Positions 22,001 to 30,311 of a stretch of 64,000 bases of DNA are shown here, one piece after another. This DNA is from Streptomyces albireticuli (GTDB lineage: Bacteria > Actinomycetota > Actinomycetes > Streptomycetales > Streptomycetaceae), in assembly GCF_002192455.1 (NCBI RefSeq), contig NZ_CP021744.1, forward strand, positions 2,324,001 to 2,388,000, given 5' to 3'. A program made the position numbers and the translations under genes. Each line of letters begins with the position of its first letter. The first letter of the stretch is position 1. The notes beneath the pieces were generated by a model that had not been told where the DNA came from, did no database searches, and worked only from the letters and a program-made list of their open reading frames with translations.

Positions 22001-22609
22001 CTTGAGCTGGCGCCGGAGTTCGTCGGTCAGGTCCTGCACGCGCGCGAGGTTGGCGCGCATGGCGTCGAGCTTCCGCAGCGCTTTCTCTTTGCGTTTGCGG
22101 TGTTTCAGTACGCCCGCGGCCTCCTCGATGAAGGCCCGGCGGCCCGTCGGGTCGGCGTGCAGGACGGAGTCGAGCTGCCCCTGGCCGACGATGACGTGCA
22201 TCTCGCGGCCGATGCCGGAGTCGGAGAGCAGCTCCTGGATGTCGAGCAGCCGGCAGGTGTCGCCGTTGAGCTGGTACTCGCTGCCGCCGTTGCGGAACAT
22301 CGTCCGCGTGATGGTGACCTCGGCGTAGTCGATGGGGAGCGCGCCGTCGGAGTTGTCGATCGTGAGGGAGACCTCGGCGCGGCCCAGCGGCGGGCGGCCG
22401 GTCGTCCCGGCGAAGATGACGTCCTCCATCTTGCCGCCGCGCAGCGACTTCGCGCCCTGCTCGCCCATGACCCAGGAAAGGGCGTCGACGACGTTGGACT
22501 TACCCGACCCGTTGGGGCCGACGACACAGGTGATGCCCGGTTCGAAGCGCAGGGTCGTCGCGGAAGCGAAGGATTTGAACCCACGCAGGGTCAAGCTCTT
22601 GAGGTGCAC
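19052..22609 (-). CDS. smc: Chromosome partition protein Smc
   Basis: A 1185-aa SMC ATPase that condenses and segregates the chromosome with ScpA/ScpB. Walker A GPNGSGKS is at residues 31-38, a Q-loop region follows, two long coiled coils flank a hinge in the middle third (around residues 500-660), and the C-terminal head has the LSGGERSL signature and Walker B YVMDEVEAALDD. The GTG at 22609 (VHLKSLTLRGFKSF) is the family start; no strong ribosome site is seen. Length is normal. The following minus-strand gene is glcP, unrelated in function. Confidence 0.97.
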   Translation of the reverse strand: MHLKSLTLRGFKSFASATTLRFEPGITCVVGPNGSGKSNVVDALSWVMGEQGAKSLRGGKMEDVIFAGTTGRPPLGRAEVSLTIDNSDGALPIDYAEVTITRTMFRNGGSEYQLNGDTCRLLDIQELLSDSGIGREMHVIVGQGQLDSVLHADPTGRRAFIEEAAGVLKHRKRKEKALRKLDAMRANLARVQDLTDELRRQLKPLGRQAAVARRAAVIQADLRDARLRLLADDLVTLREALRAELADEAALKARKEAAEADLREAALREAALEEQVRALTPRLAQAQQTWYELSRLAERVRGTIGLADQRVTSATSAPGEERRGRDPEDLEREAARIREQEAELEAALEAAGRALEDTAEHRAELERRLAEEERRLRDAARAVAAHREGLARLQGKVTAAHGRAASAQAEIDRLAAARDEALERATAAQEEYERHRAEVEGLDAGDAELAGLYEEARRELAAAEAALTEARETATTTERRRAATAARRDALALGLRRKDGTGALLAAQERLGGLLGPAAELLSVAPGHELPVAAALGAAADALAVTDTATAAGALRLLRKDDAGRAALLIAQATPAPEDAPAPRPAGLPAGAVPATDLVRGPAGPLAAVARLLRDVVVVATLEDAEELVTARPELTAVTAEGDLLGSHFAQGGSGGAPSLLEVHSAVDEATAELTGLDARCAELAAAQRAAGERRAACAARVEELAARRSVADREKSQVAQALGRLAGQARAAADEAGRTAAAVTRAEEALVRATEEAGELAEQLAVAEEAAPEDTEEPDTAVRDRLAADGANARQTEMEARLQVRTHEERVKALAGRADGLDRAARAEREARARAEQRRARLRHEARVASAVAAGARQLLAHVEVSLVRAEGERTHAEAAKAERERELVAERNRGRELKGELDKLTDSVHKGEVLGAEKRLRIEQLEARSLEELGVEPAALVAEYGPDQPVPQAPAEDEESSDDIAVPYVRAEQEKRLRAAERAYQQLGKVNPLALEEFAALEERHQFLSEQLEDLKKTRSDLLQVVKDVDRRVEEVFTEAYRDTAREFEGVFSRLFPGGEGRLVLTDPGDMLATGVDVEARPPGKKVKRLSLLSGGERSLTAVALLVAIFKARPSPFYVMDEVEAALDDTNLQRLIRIMEELQESSQLIVITHQKRTMEVADALYGVSMQGDGVSKVISQRLR

Positions 22610-22907
22610 GCGGAAGGACTCTACCGCCCGGGTGCCCACGGCCACGGCGTCGCCACGGCACCCGGCACGAGCCCGCCGGCCCGGCCCCCGTTTCCCTTTT
22701 TGGTTTCACGCCGGAACGTCCCGGGCACATCAGTGTCGTGAGGGGGGCAAAGGAAAAAACGAAAAAATCGACCGCAATCGTCTGACGGTCATACGATCGG
22801 ACAGCCGCGGCCTGGCGGGATACGACGAAGGGACGCCGAAGCGTCCCTTGCAACTCTCAAGCGGCTGACAGTGCAGCCCGACCAGGCCCCCGGGGCAGGG
22901 CTGGCGG
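22610..22907. other. smc upstream region
   Basis: 298 bases between smc and the small coiled-coil gene, both on the minus strand. It contains an A-rich patch (about 22750-22770) that stands out from the surrounding GC and could be part of a promoter. No gene is supported. Confidence 0.4.
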
Positions 22908-23114
22908 TCAGGCGAGCGCAGGCTCCGCGTGGGATACGTCGATGCTGTCGAGCAACGAGTCGCCGTGGTGAGCGGCGGCAGACAGCGCGTCGTTCTCGGC
23001 CTGCATCCGAATGAGCTCGGATTCCAGGTCCTGGACACGCTGCTGAAGCCGTCGCATCTCGGAGAGGACTCGGGGGTCGGAGCCGCCGACGTAACCGAGA
23101 AGCGCCTTTGCCAT
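22908..23114 (-). CDS. Small conserved coiled-coil protein, function unknown
   Basis: A 68-aa protein. After a short N-terminus (MAKALLGYVGGSDPRVL), residues 18-45 form a heptad-like coiled coil (EMRRLQQRVQDLESELIRMQ), then an acidic/His tail. The ATG at 23114 has a GGAGG about 10 bases upstream. No catalytic motif is present; it probably oligomerises or binds a partner. It sits between smc and the acylphosphatase gene. I do not recognise a named family. Confidence 0.7.
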   Translation of the reverse strand: MAKALLGYVGGSDPRVLSEMRRLQQRVQDLESELIRMQAENDALSAAAHHGDSLLDSIDVSHAEPALA

Positions 23115-23501
23115 GATGGATGGTCCTCCACACTGAGTGACCGACCGAAGCGGTGTGGGTCGTGAGGGATTCGCACCCGCGGTGTCTGCCATCGCTACTG
23201 CGTCTTCAATGCCAAACAGCTAAGGTGCGCGGGGCTTCCAGAGTCTCACCAAAAGTTTTGACGGTCAACACGATCACACCCCGTATCCGCAGGCGTCCCA
23301 AGGGTGCGCGGCGCAGAATGCGCGGCGACCATCCGACCTGGGGCCCGGAGGGGCGTGGAGATCATCCGTTGAGTGGCAGCCTTCCACGCCGGGGCCGAGT
23401 TGGCAACCATCAGGGAATTTCTGCCTTCCGAATATGCCAGCGGCATATCAATAAGGTCATCGCGGCCCACGCCGCCCCTTCTTCACGACCCCCCTCCCGG
23501 G
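23115..23501. other. Long spacer with a 7-bp palindrome; possible small-RNA region
   Basis: About 390 bases without a supported protein gene. It holds a perfect short palindrome, ATATGCC-AGC-GGCATAT, at 23432-23448. On the plus strand it ends in a U-tract terminator (next entry) although no plus-strand gene is annotated here, so an unannotated plus-strand transcript is possible. Confidence 0.4.
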
Positions 23502-23538
23502 TCTTCTCCCGTCTTCCCGGGAGAAGATTCGTTTTTTT
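23502..23538 (+). terminator. Orphan intrinsic terminator with U-tract
   Basis: A perfect 10-bp stem (23502-23511 with 23518-23527), 6-base loop and then TTC-G and seven T residues (23532-23538). It is one of only a few hairpins in the window with a real U-tract. It points into the 3' end of acyP on the opposite strand and no plus-strand gene precedes it. Confidence 0.65.
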
Positions 23539-23550
23539 GATCGGTAGGGG

Positions 23551-23832
23551 TCAACGAATCTCGAAACCGTCATAACCCCCGCGTGGCGTACCCCAGAGCT
23601 CGGTGACGCCGTCCACGCGGCCGGGCGTGTCACCGTCACGCAGCCAATCGAGCAATTGTTCGCAGCTCAGGCGACCGCCCTCCGCGACGACCTGCACCCG
23701 TCCGTCGGCGAGATTCGAGGCGAAGCCGGCGAGCCCTCCGATACGCAAAGCGTTCTCGCGGGTGAACCAGCGGAAGCCGACACCCTGCACATGACCACGG
23801 ACCCAGACCGTCAGACGGACATCTTCGTTCAT
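23551..23832 (-). CDS. acyP: Acylphosphatase
   Basis: A 93-aa small alpha/beta hydrolase of acylphosphates. The active-site loop [13 protein letters not shown] contains the phosphate-binding Arg21, and ASNLADGRV contains the catalytic Asn40. Length and motif order are exactly those of the family. The physiological substrate is not known in bacteria. The gene stands alone; the CAP-domain gene diverges upstream. Confidence 0.93.
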   Translation of the reverse strand: MNEDVRLTVWVRGHVQGVGFRWFTRENALRIGGLAGFASNLADGRVQVVAEGGRLSCEQLLDWLRDGDTPGRVDGVTELWGTPRGGYDGFEIR

Positions 23833-23924
23833 GTCTGCACGCTAACCGGCCAATTGCGTACGCAGCACTTTGACCCCGTCCCTATTGCCGTACAGTCGCC
23901 GCTCAACAGGTCTAGCCCGTACGA

Positions 23925-25001
23925 GTGACGCACCACAACGCCGAGCACGTAAGGAAGGCAGCGGATGGGTCGCCATCGACGCTCTGCCCCCCAGACCCCC
24001 CGTCGCACGCCGGCGACTCCCCCGCGGCCCCCGCTCCCCCGCCCCGCAGGGCGGCCGGTTCCGGCCCCCCTCACCCGACGATCCCGCTCCCCACGACACC
24101 CGCCAGGCCCGACAGGCCCGTCGCGCCCCCTGCGCCCCCCGCGCCCCCGCCCTCGTCACGCACCCGGGCCAAGGCCCCCGTACGCACGGGGCTGCTGGGC
24201 GCCTCCGCCGCGATGGCGATGGGCGTGGTCGCCGTCGCCTCCGGCTTCTTCTCCGGCGGTGACGCCCTCCAGCTCGGCAGCGGCCCCAGCGGCGGCGGGC
24301 AGGTGCGGACCGAGGACCCGCCCGCGCTGGAGACCGGGGCCGAACCACCCGTCGCCCCCGCTCCCGGGCGCGGCCGGCTCCCGGTGGGCCACGGCGCGGA
24401 GCGCCCGCACGGCCGCACCGCCCCCGTCGCCCGGTTCGACACCCCCGCCCCGGCCGACTCCGGGACACCCTCGGCACAGCGGCCCGCAGCCGACCCCTCT
24501 TCCCCCGCTCCCGCGGACGAGGCGCACGGCCCCCCGAGCCCCGTCACCGCCACCCCGGCCGTCGCGTACAACACCGGCTCCGCGGGCGCCCGGCCCTCGG
24601 AACCCGCGGCCGACACCCTCCGGGCGGGCCCGGTGGCCCAGATCCTGGCCCTGGTCAACGAGGAGCGGGCCAAGGCGGGTCTCACACCCCTGGTCGCCAG
24701 CCACCGGCTCAGCGTGCTCGCCCAGTCCTTCAGCGACGACATGGCCCGGCGCGGCTTCTTCTCCCACACCGACCCGGACGGCCGGACGCCCTGGGACCGC
24801 GCCGCCAAGCGCGGCATCGGCAATCTCGGCGGCGAGAACATCGCCCGCGGCCACCCGGACGCCCGCGCCGTGATGGAGGCCTGGATGCGCAGCACCGGCC
24901 ACCGCGCCAACATCCTCAACCGCGCGTACCGCACCCTCGGGATCGGGGTGAACCTCAACGGCGCGAACGGCCCCTGGTGGACCCAGGACTTCGGCTACTG
25001 A
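23925..25001 (+). CDS. CAP/SCP-domain secreted or membrane protein, N-terminus frame-disrupted
   Basis: The C-terminal 125 residues are a CAP (SCP/PR-1) domain: LVNEERAKAGLTPL, a central FFSHTDPDGRTPWDRA with the conserved His, GENIARG, the WMRSTGHRANIL motif and WWTQDFGY. Before it lie a membrane/signal helix (TGLLGASAAMAMGVVAVASG) and a Pro-rich linker. The frame is open from a GTG at 23925 with no clear ribosome site. However, an ATG at 23965 with a strong AAGGAAGG site encodes MGRHRRSA, which I recall as a usual start for such Streptomyces proteins. It is out of frame by one missing base; adding one C in the C-runs at 23986-24002 would join the two and give 345 aa. Confidence 0.75.
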   Translation: MTHHNAEHVRKAADGSPSTLCPPDPPSHAGDSPAAPAPPPRRAAGSGPPHPTIPLPTTPARPDRPVAPPAPPAPPPSSRTRAKAPVRTGLLGASAAMAMGVVAVASGFFSGGDALQLGSGPSGGGQVRTEDPPALETGAEPPVAPAPGRGRLPVGHGAERPHGRTAPVARFDTPAPADSGTPSAQRPAADPSSPAPADEAHGPPSPVTATPAVAYNTGSAGARPSEPAADTLRAGPVAQILALVNEERAKAGLTPLVASHRLSVLAQSFSDDMARRGFFSHTDPDGRTPWDRAAKRGIGNLGGENIARGHPDARAVMEAWMRSTGHRANILNRAYRTLGIGVNLNGANGPWWTQDFGY

Positions 25002-25012
25002 CCCGGTGTCCG

Positions 25013-25915
25013 TCAGGCCGGGCGCGGCGGGCGCTGGCAGCGCGGGCAGAAGTAGCTGGACCGGTTCATCCAGGGCCGCCGGCGCATGGCCGTGCCGCAG
25101 CGGCGGCACGGCTCGTCCTCGCGCCCGTACGCGTCCAGGGACCGGTCGAAGTAGCCCGACTCGCCGTTCACGTTGACGTAGAGGCTGTCGAAGCTGGTGC
25201 CGCCGACTGCCAGGGCCTCGTTCATGACCTCGCGGATGTGCGTGAGGAGCTCGGCGCTGCGCGGGCGGGTCAGGGTGGCCGTCGGGCGGTCGTAGTGCAG
25301 CCGGGAGCGCCACAGCGCCTCGTCGGCGTAGATGTTGCCGACGCCGCTGATCAGCGACTGGTCGAGCAGGGCCCGCTTGACGGTCGTGCGGCGCCGGCGC
25401 AGGGCGGCGTGGAAGGCGGCCTCGTCGAAGCCGGGGTCCAGGGGGTCGCGCGCGATGTGCGCGATCACGTCGGGGAGGCCTTCGGGGTCGCCGGTCACGG
25501 TGTCGTGCAGCGACAGGCCGCCGAAGGTGCGCTGGTCCACGAAGCGCAGCTCCGTGGGGGTGGCGTCGGCGAAGCGGACGCGGATGCGCAGGTGCTTCTC
25601 GGAGGGGGCGTCGTGCGGCTGGACGAGGAGCTGGCCGCTCATGCCCAGGTGCGCGAGGACGGACCGGTCCGGAGTGGTGGGGCCTTCGGCCGGGCCCTCG
25701 GCCGGTTCGGCCTCCAGGGGCAGCCAGAGGTATTTGCCGCGCCGGTGAGCCACGCCGAGGCGGCGGCCGGTCAGCTGGGCGGCGAAGTCGTCGGGGCCCG
25801 CGAGGTGCCGGCGGATCGCGCGGGGGTGCAGGACCTCCACCTCCGCGACCGTGCGCCCGCAGATCCATCGCTCCAGGCCGCGCCGGACGACCTCGACCTC
25901 GGGCAGTTCGGGCAC
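25013..25915 (-). CDS. mutM: Formamidopyrimidine-DNA glycosylase MutM (Fpg)
   Basis: Base-excision repair enzyme removing 8-oxoguanine and FaPy lesions; 300 aa. It has the N-terminal catalytic MPELPEVE (Pro after Met removal, Glu3), HLGMSGQL, the helix-two-turn-helix with [14 protein letters not shown], and a C-terminal zinc finger with CRRCG and CPRC. All key elements are present. It lies next to rnc, a common order in actinobacteria, and converges on the CAP-domain gene with only 11 bases between. Confidence 0.96.
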   Translation of the reverse strand: MPELPEVEVVRRGLERWICGRTVAEVEVLHPRAIRRHLAGPDDFAAQLTGRRLGVAHRRGKYLWLPLEAEPAEGPAEGPTTPDRSVLAHLGMSGQLLVQPHDAPSEKHLRIRVRFADATPTELRFVDQRTFGGLSLHDTVTGDPEGLPDVIAHIARDPLDPGFDEAAFHAALRRRRTTVKRALLDQSLISGVGNIYADEALWRSRLHYDRPTATLTRPRSAELLTHIREVMNEALAVGGTSFDSLYVNVNGESGYFDRSLDAYGREDEPCRRCGTAMRRRPWMNRSSYFCPRCQRPPRPA

Positions 25916-26009
25916 GGTGCTCCTCCGGAAGAGTCCTCAAGGGTACGGCGCCGTCATCGCGATCGCCGGGTGGCCCGAAGGGCACACCCGGCGATCGACG
26001 ACGCGAGCG

Positions 26010-26813
26010 TCACGAAGTGGCGTCGGCCTCGGCCTCTGCCTTGGCCTCGGCCGCACGGGCCTCCGCCGCCTCGTGGATGGCGCGCCAGGCGGCTTCCGCC
26101 GCCTGCTGCTCCGCTTCCTTCTTGCTGCGGCCGGTGCCGGTGCCGTACGCGACACCACCGACGCGGGCAGCAGCCGTGAAGGTCTTCTCGTGGTCGGGAC
26201 CGGTCTCGGAGACGAGGTACTCCGGGACGCCCAACCCCTCGGTGGCGGTCAGTTCCTGGAGGCTGGTCTTCCAGTCCAGGCCGGCGCCGAGGTTCGAGGA
26301 CTTCTCGATCAGCGGATCGAAGAGCCGGTGCACGAGCTCGCCGGCGGCTTCGAGGCCCTGGTCCAGATAGACCGCCCCGATCACCGCTTCCAGGGTGTCG
26401 GCGAGGATGGACGCCTTGTCGCGACCCCCCGTGCCCTCTTCACCGCGGCCGAGCCGGATGAAGGAGCCCAGCTCCAGTCCGCGGCCGACCTCGGCCAGCG
26501 CACGGGAGTTGACCACCGCGGCGCGCAGCTTGGCGAGCTGGCCCTCGGGGAGGTCGGGGTGGATGCGGTAGAGCGTGTCCGTGACCACCAGACCGAGCAC
26601 GGAGTCCCCGAGGAACTCCAGTCGTTCGTTGGTGGGCAGCCCGCCGTTCTCGTACGCGTAGGAACGGTGAGTCAGCGCACGCACCAGAAGGGCGGTCTCG
26701 AGTCTGTACCCGAGCCGCCCTTCCAGAAGCGTGTGAGACGAGGCCGTGTCCGTCGGCGCCTTCGGTTCCGGTTCGTTCCCGCGAGTGCGGGACGACCTGG
26801 TGGCGTCTGACAT
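26010..26813 (-). CDS. rnc: Ribonuclease III (AbsB)
   Basis: Double-strand-specific endoribonuclease; in S. coelicolor the orthologue is AbsB, a global regulator of antibiotic genes. The family signature [14 protein letters not shown] is at residues 61-74 with catalytic Glu/Asp residues, and [13 protein letters not shown] supplies the second acidic cluster. A dsRNA-binding domain follows ([11 protein letters not shown] to [15 protein letters not shown]). Length is 267 aa with an Ala/Glu-rich tail. The ATG at 26813 was chosen; an ATG 12 bases upstream is possible. It is downstream of rpmF and DUF177 in a conserved cluster. Confidence 0.96.
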   Translation of the reverse strand: MSDATRSSRTRGNEPEPKAPTDTASSHTLLEGRLGYRLETALLVRALTHRSYAYENGGLPTNERLEFLGDSVLGLVVTDTLYRIHPDLPEGQLAKLRAAVVNSRALAEVGRGLELGSFIRLGRGEEGTGGRDKASILADTLEAVIGAVYLDQGLEAAGELVHRLFDPLIEKSSNLGAGLDWKTSLQELTATEGLGVPEYLVSETGPDHEKTFTAAARVGGVAYGTGTGRSKKEAEQQAAEAAWRAIHEAAEARAAEAKAEAEADATS

Positions 26814-26832
26814 GAAGCCTGTCACCCGCCGA

Positions 26833-27006
26833 TCAGACCTCGAGGACCTGGCGCTTGTTGTAGGTGCCGCAGCTCGGGCACGCGATGTGCTGGAGCTTCG
26901 GCTCGTGGCAGCTAGCGCATGCCACCAGGGTGGGGACCGCAGCCTTCCACTGCGACCGGCGGTGGCGCGTGTTGCTGCGCGACATCTTCCGCTTCGGAAC
27001 AGCCAC
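26833..27006 (-). CDS. rpmF: 50S ribosomal protein L32 (zinc-binding form)
   Basis: A 57-residue L32: it starts [20 protein letters not shown] and has four cysteines at 30, 33, 43 and 46 (CASC, CPSC) that make a zinc ribbon. This is the C+ form; actinobacteria often carry a zinc-free paralogue elsewhere under Zur control. The GTG at 27006 has AGGAG 8 bases upstream. It lies 2 bases after the DUF177 gene and 19 before rnc. This DUF177-rpmF linkage is nearly universal. Confidence 0.96.
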   Translation of the reverse strand: MAVPKRKMSRSNTRHRRSQWKAAVPTLVACASCHEPKLQHIACPSCGTYNKRQVLEV

Positions 27007-27008
27007 GG

Positions 27009-27638
27009 CTACTTCTCCTGTGAGTCATCCCCGTCGGAACGGGGTGCGTTGTCCATCTCGCCGTCCTGGGGTGAACCGGCGAGTCCCTTCAGTGCCGCCC
27101 AACGGATGTCGACGGACTCATGGTGGTGGTCCGGGTCGTCCGCCAGCCGCGCTCCGCACTCGGAGCACAGGCCGGGGCAGTCTTCCTGGCACACCGGCTG
27201 CAGCGGCAGTGAGAGCACCACCGCATCCCGCAGCACGGGTTCGAGGTCGATCATGTCGTCCTCGAGGAAGAGCGTGTCCTCCTCGTCTTCCTCGGCGTCG
27301 TCGTCCGTGGCCGCGAGGCGGCTCCGGGCGTCGGCGTCGGGGTAGGAGTACATCTCCTGGAAGTCCGCGTCGAGCTCTCGCTCCAGCGGCTCCAGACACC
27401 TTACGCACTCCCCTGTCAGCGGCGCACGGGCGGTGCCTGTGACAAGCACCCCTTCCATGACCGACTCCAGTCGGAGGTCGAGCTCCACCGTCGCGCCCTC
27501 GGCGATCCCGATGACCTCGATGCCGAGGTCCGCGGGGGCCGGGACGGAGCGGGCGACCCTCTTCAGCGCGCCGGGACGCCGGCCCAGCTCACGCGTGTCG
27601 AACACGAGAGGGGAACGGTGATCAAGGCGGGCGTTCAG
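27009..27638 (-). CDS. DUF177 / YceD-family 23S rRNA accumulation protein
   Basis: About 209 aa. YceD-type proteins co-occur with rpmF and are implicated in 23S rRNA/50S biogenesis. Features are [18 protein letters not shown] at the N-terminus, [10 protein letters not shown], an acidic middle ([13 protein letters not shown]) and [13 protein letters not shown] with four cysteines suggesting a metal site. The family N-terminus (xNARLDHR) coincides with a CTG codon at 27638 preceded by an AGGA, so a CTG start is my best choice; no ATG, GTG or TTG lies at the expected place. The open frame continues upstream but is not family-like. Confidence 0.88.
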   Translation of the reverse strand: MNARLDHRSPLVFDTRELGRRPGALKRVARSVPAPADLGIEVIGIAEGATVELDLRLESVMEGVLVTGTARAPLTGECVRCLEPLERELDADFQEMYSYPDADARSRLAATDDDAEEDEEDTLFLEDDMIDLEPVLRDAVVLSLPLQPVCQEDCPGLCSECGARLADDPDHHHESVDIRWAALKGLAGSPQDGEMDNAPRSDGDDSQEK

Positions 27639-27826
27639 GGTTTCCTGCTTTCTACGCTGCGGTGTCGGCCGCGCCCGACGCTCGGAGGCGTCGCGGGCAG
27701 CCCTGATCGCGAATGCACACGCGACCGATGAGCCAGGATACTGGACGGGCCGCCGTAGACCCAATCGGCGGCCGGGCGGCGGCCGGGTACCGGCTGTTCA
27801 GCGCCGGGCCGGGGCGCTCCGGGCCG

Positions 27827-29017
27827 TCAGAGCCCCTGTTCGTACCGGCGCAGCTGATCGAGGTCGATCATGCTCGTGTCGAAGAGGCTGGTCTCGTCGA
27901 GCTGAGGCCGGTGGGCCTGATGAGACTGGTGGGACTCATGGGCTGCCTGCGGCTGCTGCGACTCCTGATGCCGGGGCTCCGGCACATAGCCGCCCTGCGC
28001 CCCGTAGCCGTCCGTGGCGGCCTGCGCGGGCCAGGCGTAGGGGTCGTGCTGGGTGTAGCCGCCCTGCGGGGCGTACGGGTCGGCCTGCGGGGCGTACGAC
28101 GGGTAGACGTACGGGTCCGGCTGGTAGGCCGCGGCATAGGGGTCGGCGTAGCCGCCGTGGCCGGTGTAGTCGGGCTGGGCGGGCGGCCGGGCGGGCAGCG
28201 ACGTCACCGAGACCACCTCCGGCTCGGCGGGGCCCGCCGGGGCGGCGTGCCCGGTCTGCGCGGCCGGTGCGGTCCGCGCGGCGGTCCGCTGGGGCGCGGC
28301 CAGCTCGGCGAGGAAGTCGGCGTCACTGGTGCGGTGGCCCGCGGGGAGCTGCTCCTGGGCGGCCATGTGGGCTCCCAGCTCGTCGGCCGGGCGGGCGCCG
28401 AGCAGCTTCTGGCGGCCCTTGCCCACGGCTTCGAGGGTGCCGGCGAGGACGGCCGCGACGGCGCCGAGCCGGGCGTCGGCGTAGGCGTCGACGCGCTCCT
28501 TCTGGACGCGCGGGTCGGAGCTGGGCTCCGGGACGTCGTCGAGCGTGCCGTCGGGGTCGGCGGTGCCCGGTCCGGCGCGGCCCAGGAGCTTCTCGCGGCC
28601 CCGGTCGATCGAGCCCAGGGTCTTGGTGAGGACGACCTCGAAGTTGGCGAGCTTGCTGTCGACGTAGTCGTCGGCCTCGGCGCGGATCTCCTCGGCCTCG
28701 CGGCGGGCGGCCGCGAGGATGCGGTCGGCCTCGTCCTGGGACTGCCGGGCGACCTCGGTGTCGGAGATCAGCGACCCGCGGTGGGCGCGGGCGGACTCGA
28801 TGATCCGCTCCGCCTCCTCGCGGGCGTCGGCGACGAGCCGCTCCCGGCCGTCGATGAGTTCCTCGGCCCGGGCCAGGGAGTCGGGCAGCGCGGAGCGGAC
28901 CTCGGCCAGCAGGGCGAGCAGCTCGGAGCGGTTGACCACGCAGGAGGCCGACATGGGCATGGACCGGGCTCCGGAGACGGTCGCCACGATCTCGTCGAGC
29001 TTCTTCTGCACGTCCAC
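27827..29017 (-). CDS. DivIVA/coiled-coil cell-division-like protein
   Basis: About 396 aa. Residues 60-150 form a long coiled coil (LARAEELIDGRERLVADA, AERIIESARAHRG, ADRILAAARREAEEI) of the DivIVA/ATP-synthase-B type, and the C-terminal third is Gln/Tyr/Pro-rich (repeated DPYAPQGGY-like units). The N-terminus VDVQKKLDEIVATV with PMSASCVVNR is conserved in Streptomyces. It probably is a cytoplasmic scaffold; the function is not proven. The GTG at 29017 lacks a strong ribosome site. It lies downstream of coaD in the same direction. Confidence 0.75.
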   Translation of the reverse strand: MDVQKKLDEIVATVSGARSMPMSASCVVNRSELLALLAEVRSALPDSLARAEELIDGRERLVADAREEAERIIESARAHRGSLISDTEVARQSQDEADRILAAARREAEEIRAEADDYVDSKLANFEVVLTKTLGSIDRGREKLLGRAGPGTADPDGTLDDVPEPSSDPRVQKERVDAYADARLGAVAAVLAGTLEAVGKGRQKLLGARPADELGAHMAAQEQLPAGHRTSDADFLAELAAPQRTAARTAPAAQTGHAAPAGPAEPEVVSVTSLPARPPAQPDYTGHGGYADPYAAAYQPDPYVYPSYAPQADPYAPQGGYTQHDPYAWPAQAATDGYGAQGGYVPEPRHQESQQPQAAHESHQSHQAHRPQLDETSLFDTSMIDLDQLRRYEQGL

Positions 29018-29117
29018 CTTGACGCTCGCCGCTCTCTCTTGGCCGATGGGAACGAACGGGGACGACTGTACGGCCAGTCGGCCCCCGCCCGACACCTGTT
29101 GACGCGCTGTCAGCGCG

Positions 29118-29627
29118 TCAGCGGTCGCCGAGCCGTTCGGTGAGCGCCTCCAGCACCAGCGGCGGCACCAGGTGGGAGACGTCCCCGCCCCAGGCCGCGA
29201 CCTCCTTGACCAGGCTGGAGGAGAGGAAGCTGTAGGTGGGGTTGGTGGGGACGAACAGGGTCTCGACGCCCGAGAGGCCGTTGTTCATCTGGGCCATCTG
29301 GAGTTCGTAGTCGAAGTCGCTGACGGCCCGCAGCCCCTTGACGATCGCGGGGATGTCGCGCTGCTTGCAGAAGTCGACGAGCAGGCCGTGGAAGGACTCC
29401 ACCTGCACGTTGCCGTACTCCGCGGTGACCTGGCGGAGCAGGTCTATCCGCTCGTCGACGGTGAACAGTCCCTGCTTCGACTTATTGATCATCACCGCGA
29501 CGTGCACGACGTCGTACAGCCTGGAAGCGCGGGCGATGATGTCGAGGTGTCCATTGGTGACGGGGTCGAAAGACCCCGGACAGACGGCGCGGCGCAACAG
29601 TGGTTCCTCGCTCTCCGGTCCATTCAT
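29118..29627 (-). CDS. coaD: Phosphopantetheine adenylyltransferase
   Basis: Penultimate enzyme of coenzyme A synthesis; 169 aa. The nucleotidylyltransferase TNGHLDII variant of the HxGH motif is at the N-terminus (AVCPGSFDPVTNGH), followed by KGLRAVSDFDYELQMAQMN and the YSFLSSSLVKEVA substrate-binding region. The ATG at 29627 overlaps the rsmD stop by ATGA, which indicates coupling and settles the start. rsmD-coaD pairing is widespread in bacteria. Confidence 0.96.
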   Translation of the reverse strand: MNGPESEEPLLRRAVCPGSFDPVTNGHLDIIARASRLYDVVHVAVMINKSKQGLFTVDERIDLLRQVTAEYGNVQVESFHGLLVDFCKQRDIPAIVKGLRAVSDFDYELQMAQMNNGLSGVETLFVPTNPTYSFLSSSLVKEVAAWGGDVSHLVPPLVLEALTERLGDR

Positions 29628-30223
29628 GACGCGCATGGCGATGTCTCTGCGGTGCACGTCGAGGCGGCGCGACCGTACCAAAGCGTTCCCTCGCCGTAGC
29701 GACGGGCCCTCAGTGCGGCGAACCCGTCCGGCCAGGGGAATTCCCCGCCCCTGGTGCTGCGCTCCACGGTGACCAGCGCGTCGTCGGCAAGCCAGCCCTG
29801 GGTGCGGAGTGTGAGGAGAATCTCGCGGAGCGCGGCGTCCTCGACCACGTAGGGCGGGTCGAGGAACACCACGTCGTACGGGTGGGTGGGCGCGGGTCCG
29901 GCGACGACCTGCTCGGCCTTTCCGGCCCGGACCTCGGCGCCCGGCAGGCCGACCGCGCGGACGTTGTCCCGGATGGTGCGGACGGCGCGGGCGTCGGCCT
30001 CCACCAGCAGGGCGTGCGCGGCGCCGCGCGAGAGCGCCTCCAGACCGACCGCGCCGGACCCGCCGTAGAGGTCCAGGACGCGCGCGCCCTCCAGGGGGCC
30101 GTACAGCGACTCCCAGGTGGAGAACAGGCCCTCGCGCGCCCGGTCGGAGGTGGGGCGGGTGCCCGTGCCGGGCGGCACGGCGAGGCGGCGTCCGCCGGCG
30201 GCGCCGGCGATCACGCGGGTCAT
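29624..30223 (-). CDS. rsmD: 16S rRNA (guanine966-N2)-methyltransferase RsmD
   Basis: A 199-aa methyltransferase forming m2G966. It begins MTRVIAGAAGGRRLAVPPGTGTRPTSDRAREGLF, the hallmark N-terminus, then the SAM motif VLDLYGGSGAVGLEALSRGA and the catalytic FLDPPYV (DPPY). Its stop overlaps the coaD start. The 3' end (GEGTLWYGRAAS) is slightly extended relative to E. coli. Confidence 0.95.
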   Translation of the reverse strand: MTRVIAGAAGGRRLAVPPGTGTRPTSDRAREGLFSTWESLYGPLEGARVLDLYGGSGAVGLEALSRGAAHALLVEADARAVRTIRDNVRAVGLPGAEVRAGKAEQVVAGPAPTHPYDVVFLDPPYVVEDAALREILLTLRTQGWLADDALVTVERSTRGGEFPWPDGFAALRARRYGEGTLWYGRAASTCTAETSPCAS

Positions 30224-30311
30224 CGGTCCTGGTGTCCTTCGCGGTGGGTGACGGGGCGGCGGCGCCGTACGGGCGGCCGCCACCCCATCAGCCTAGGCCG
30301 TCGGCGCGGGG

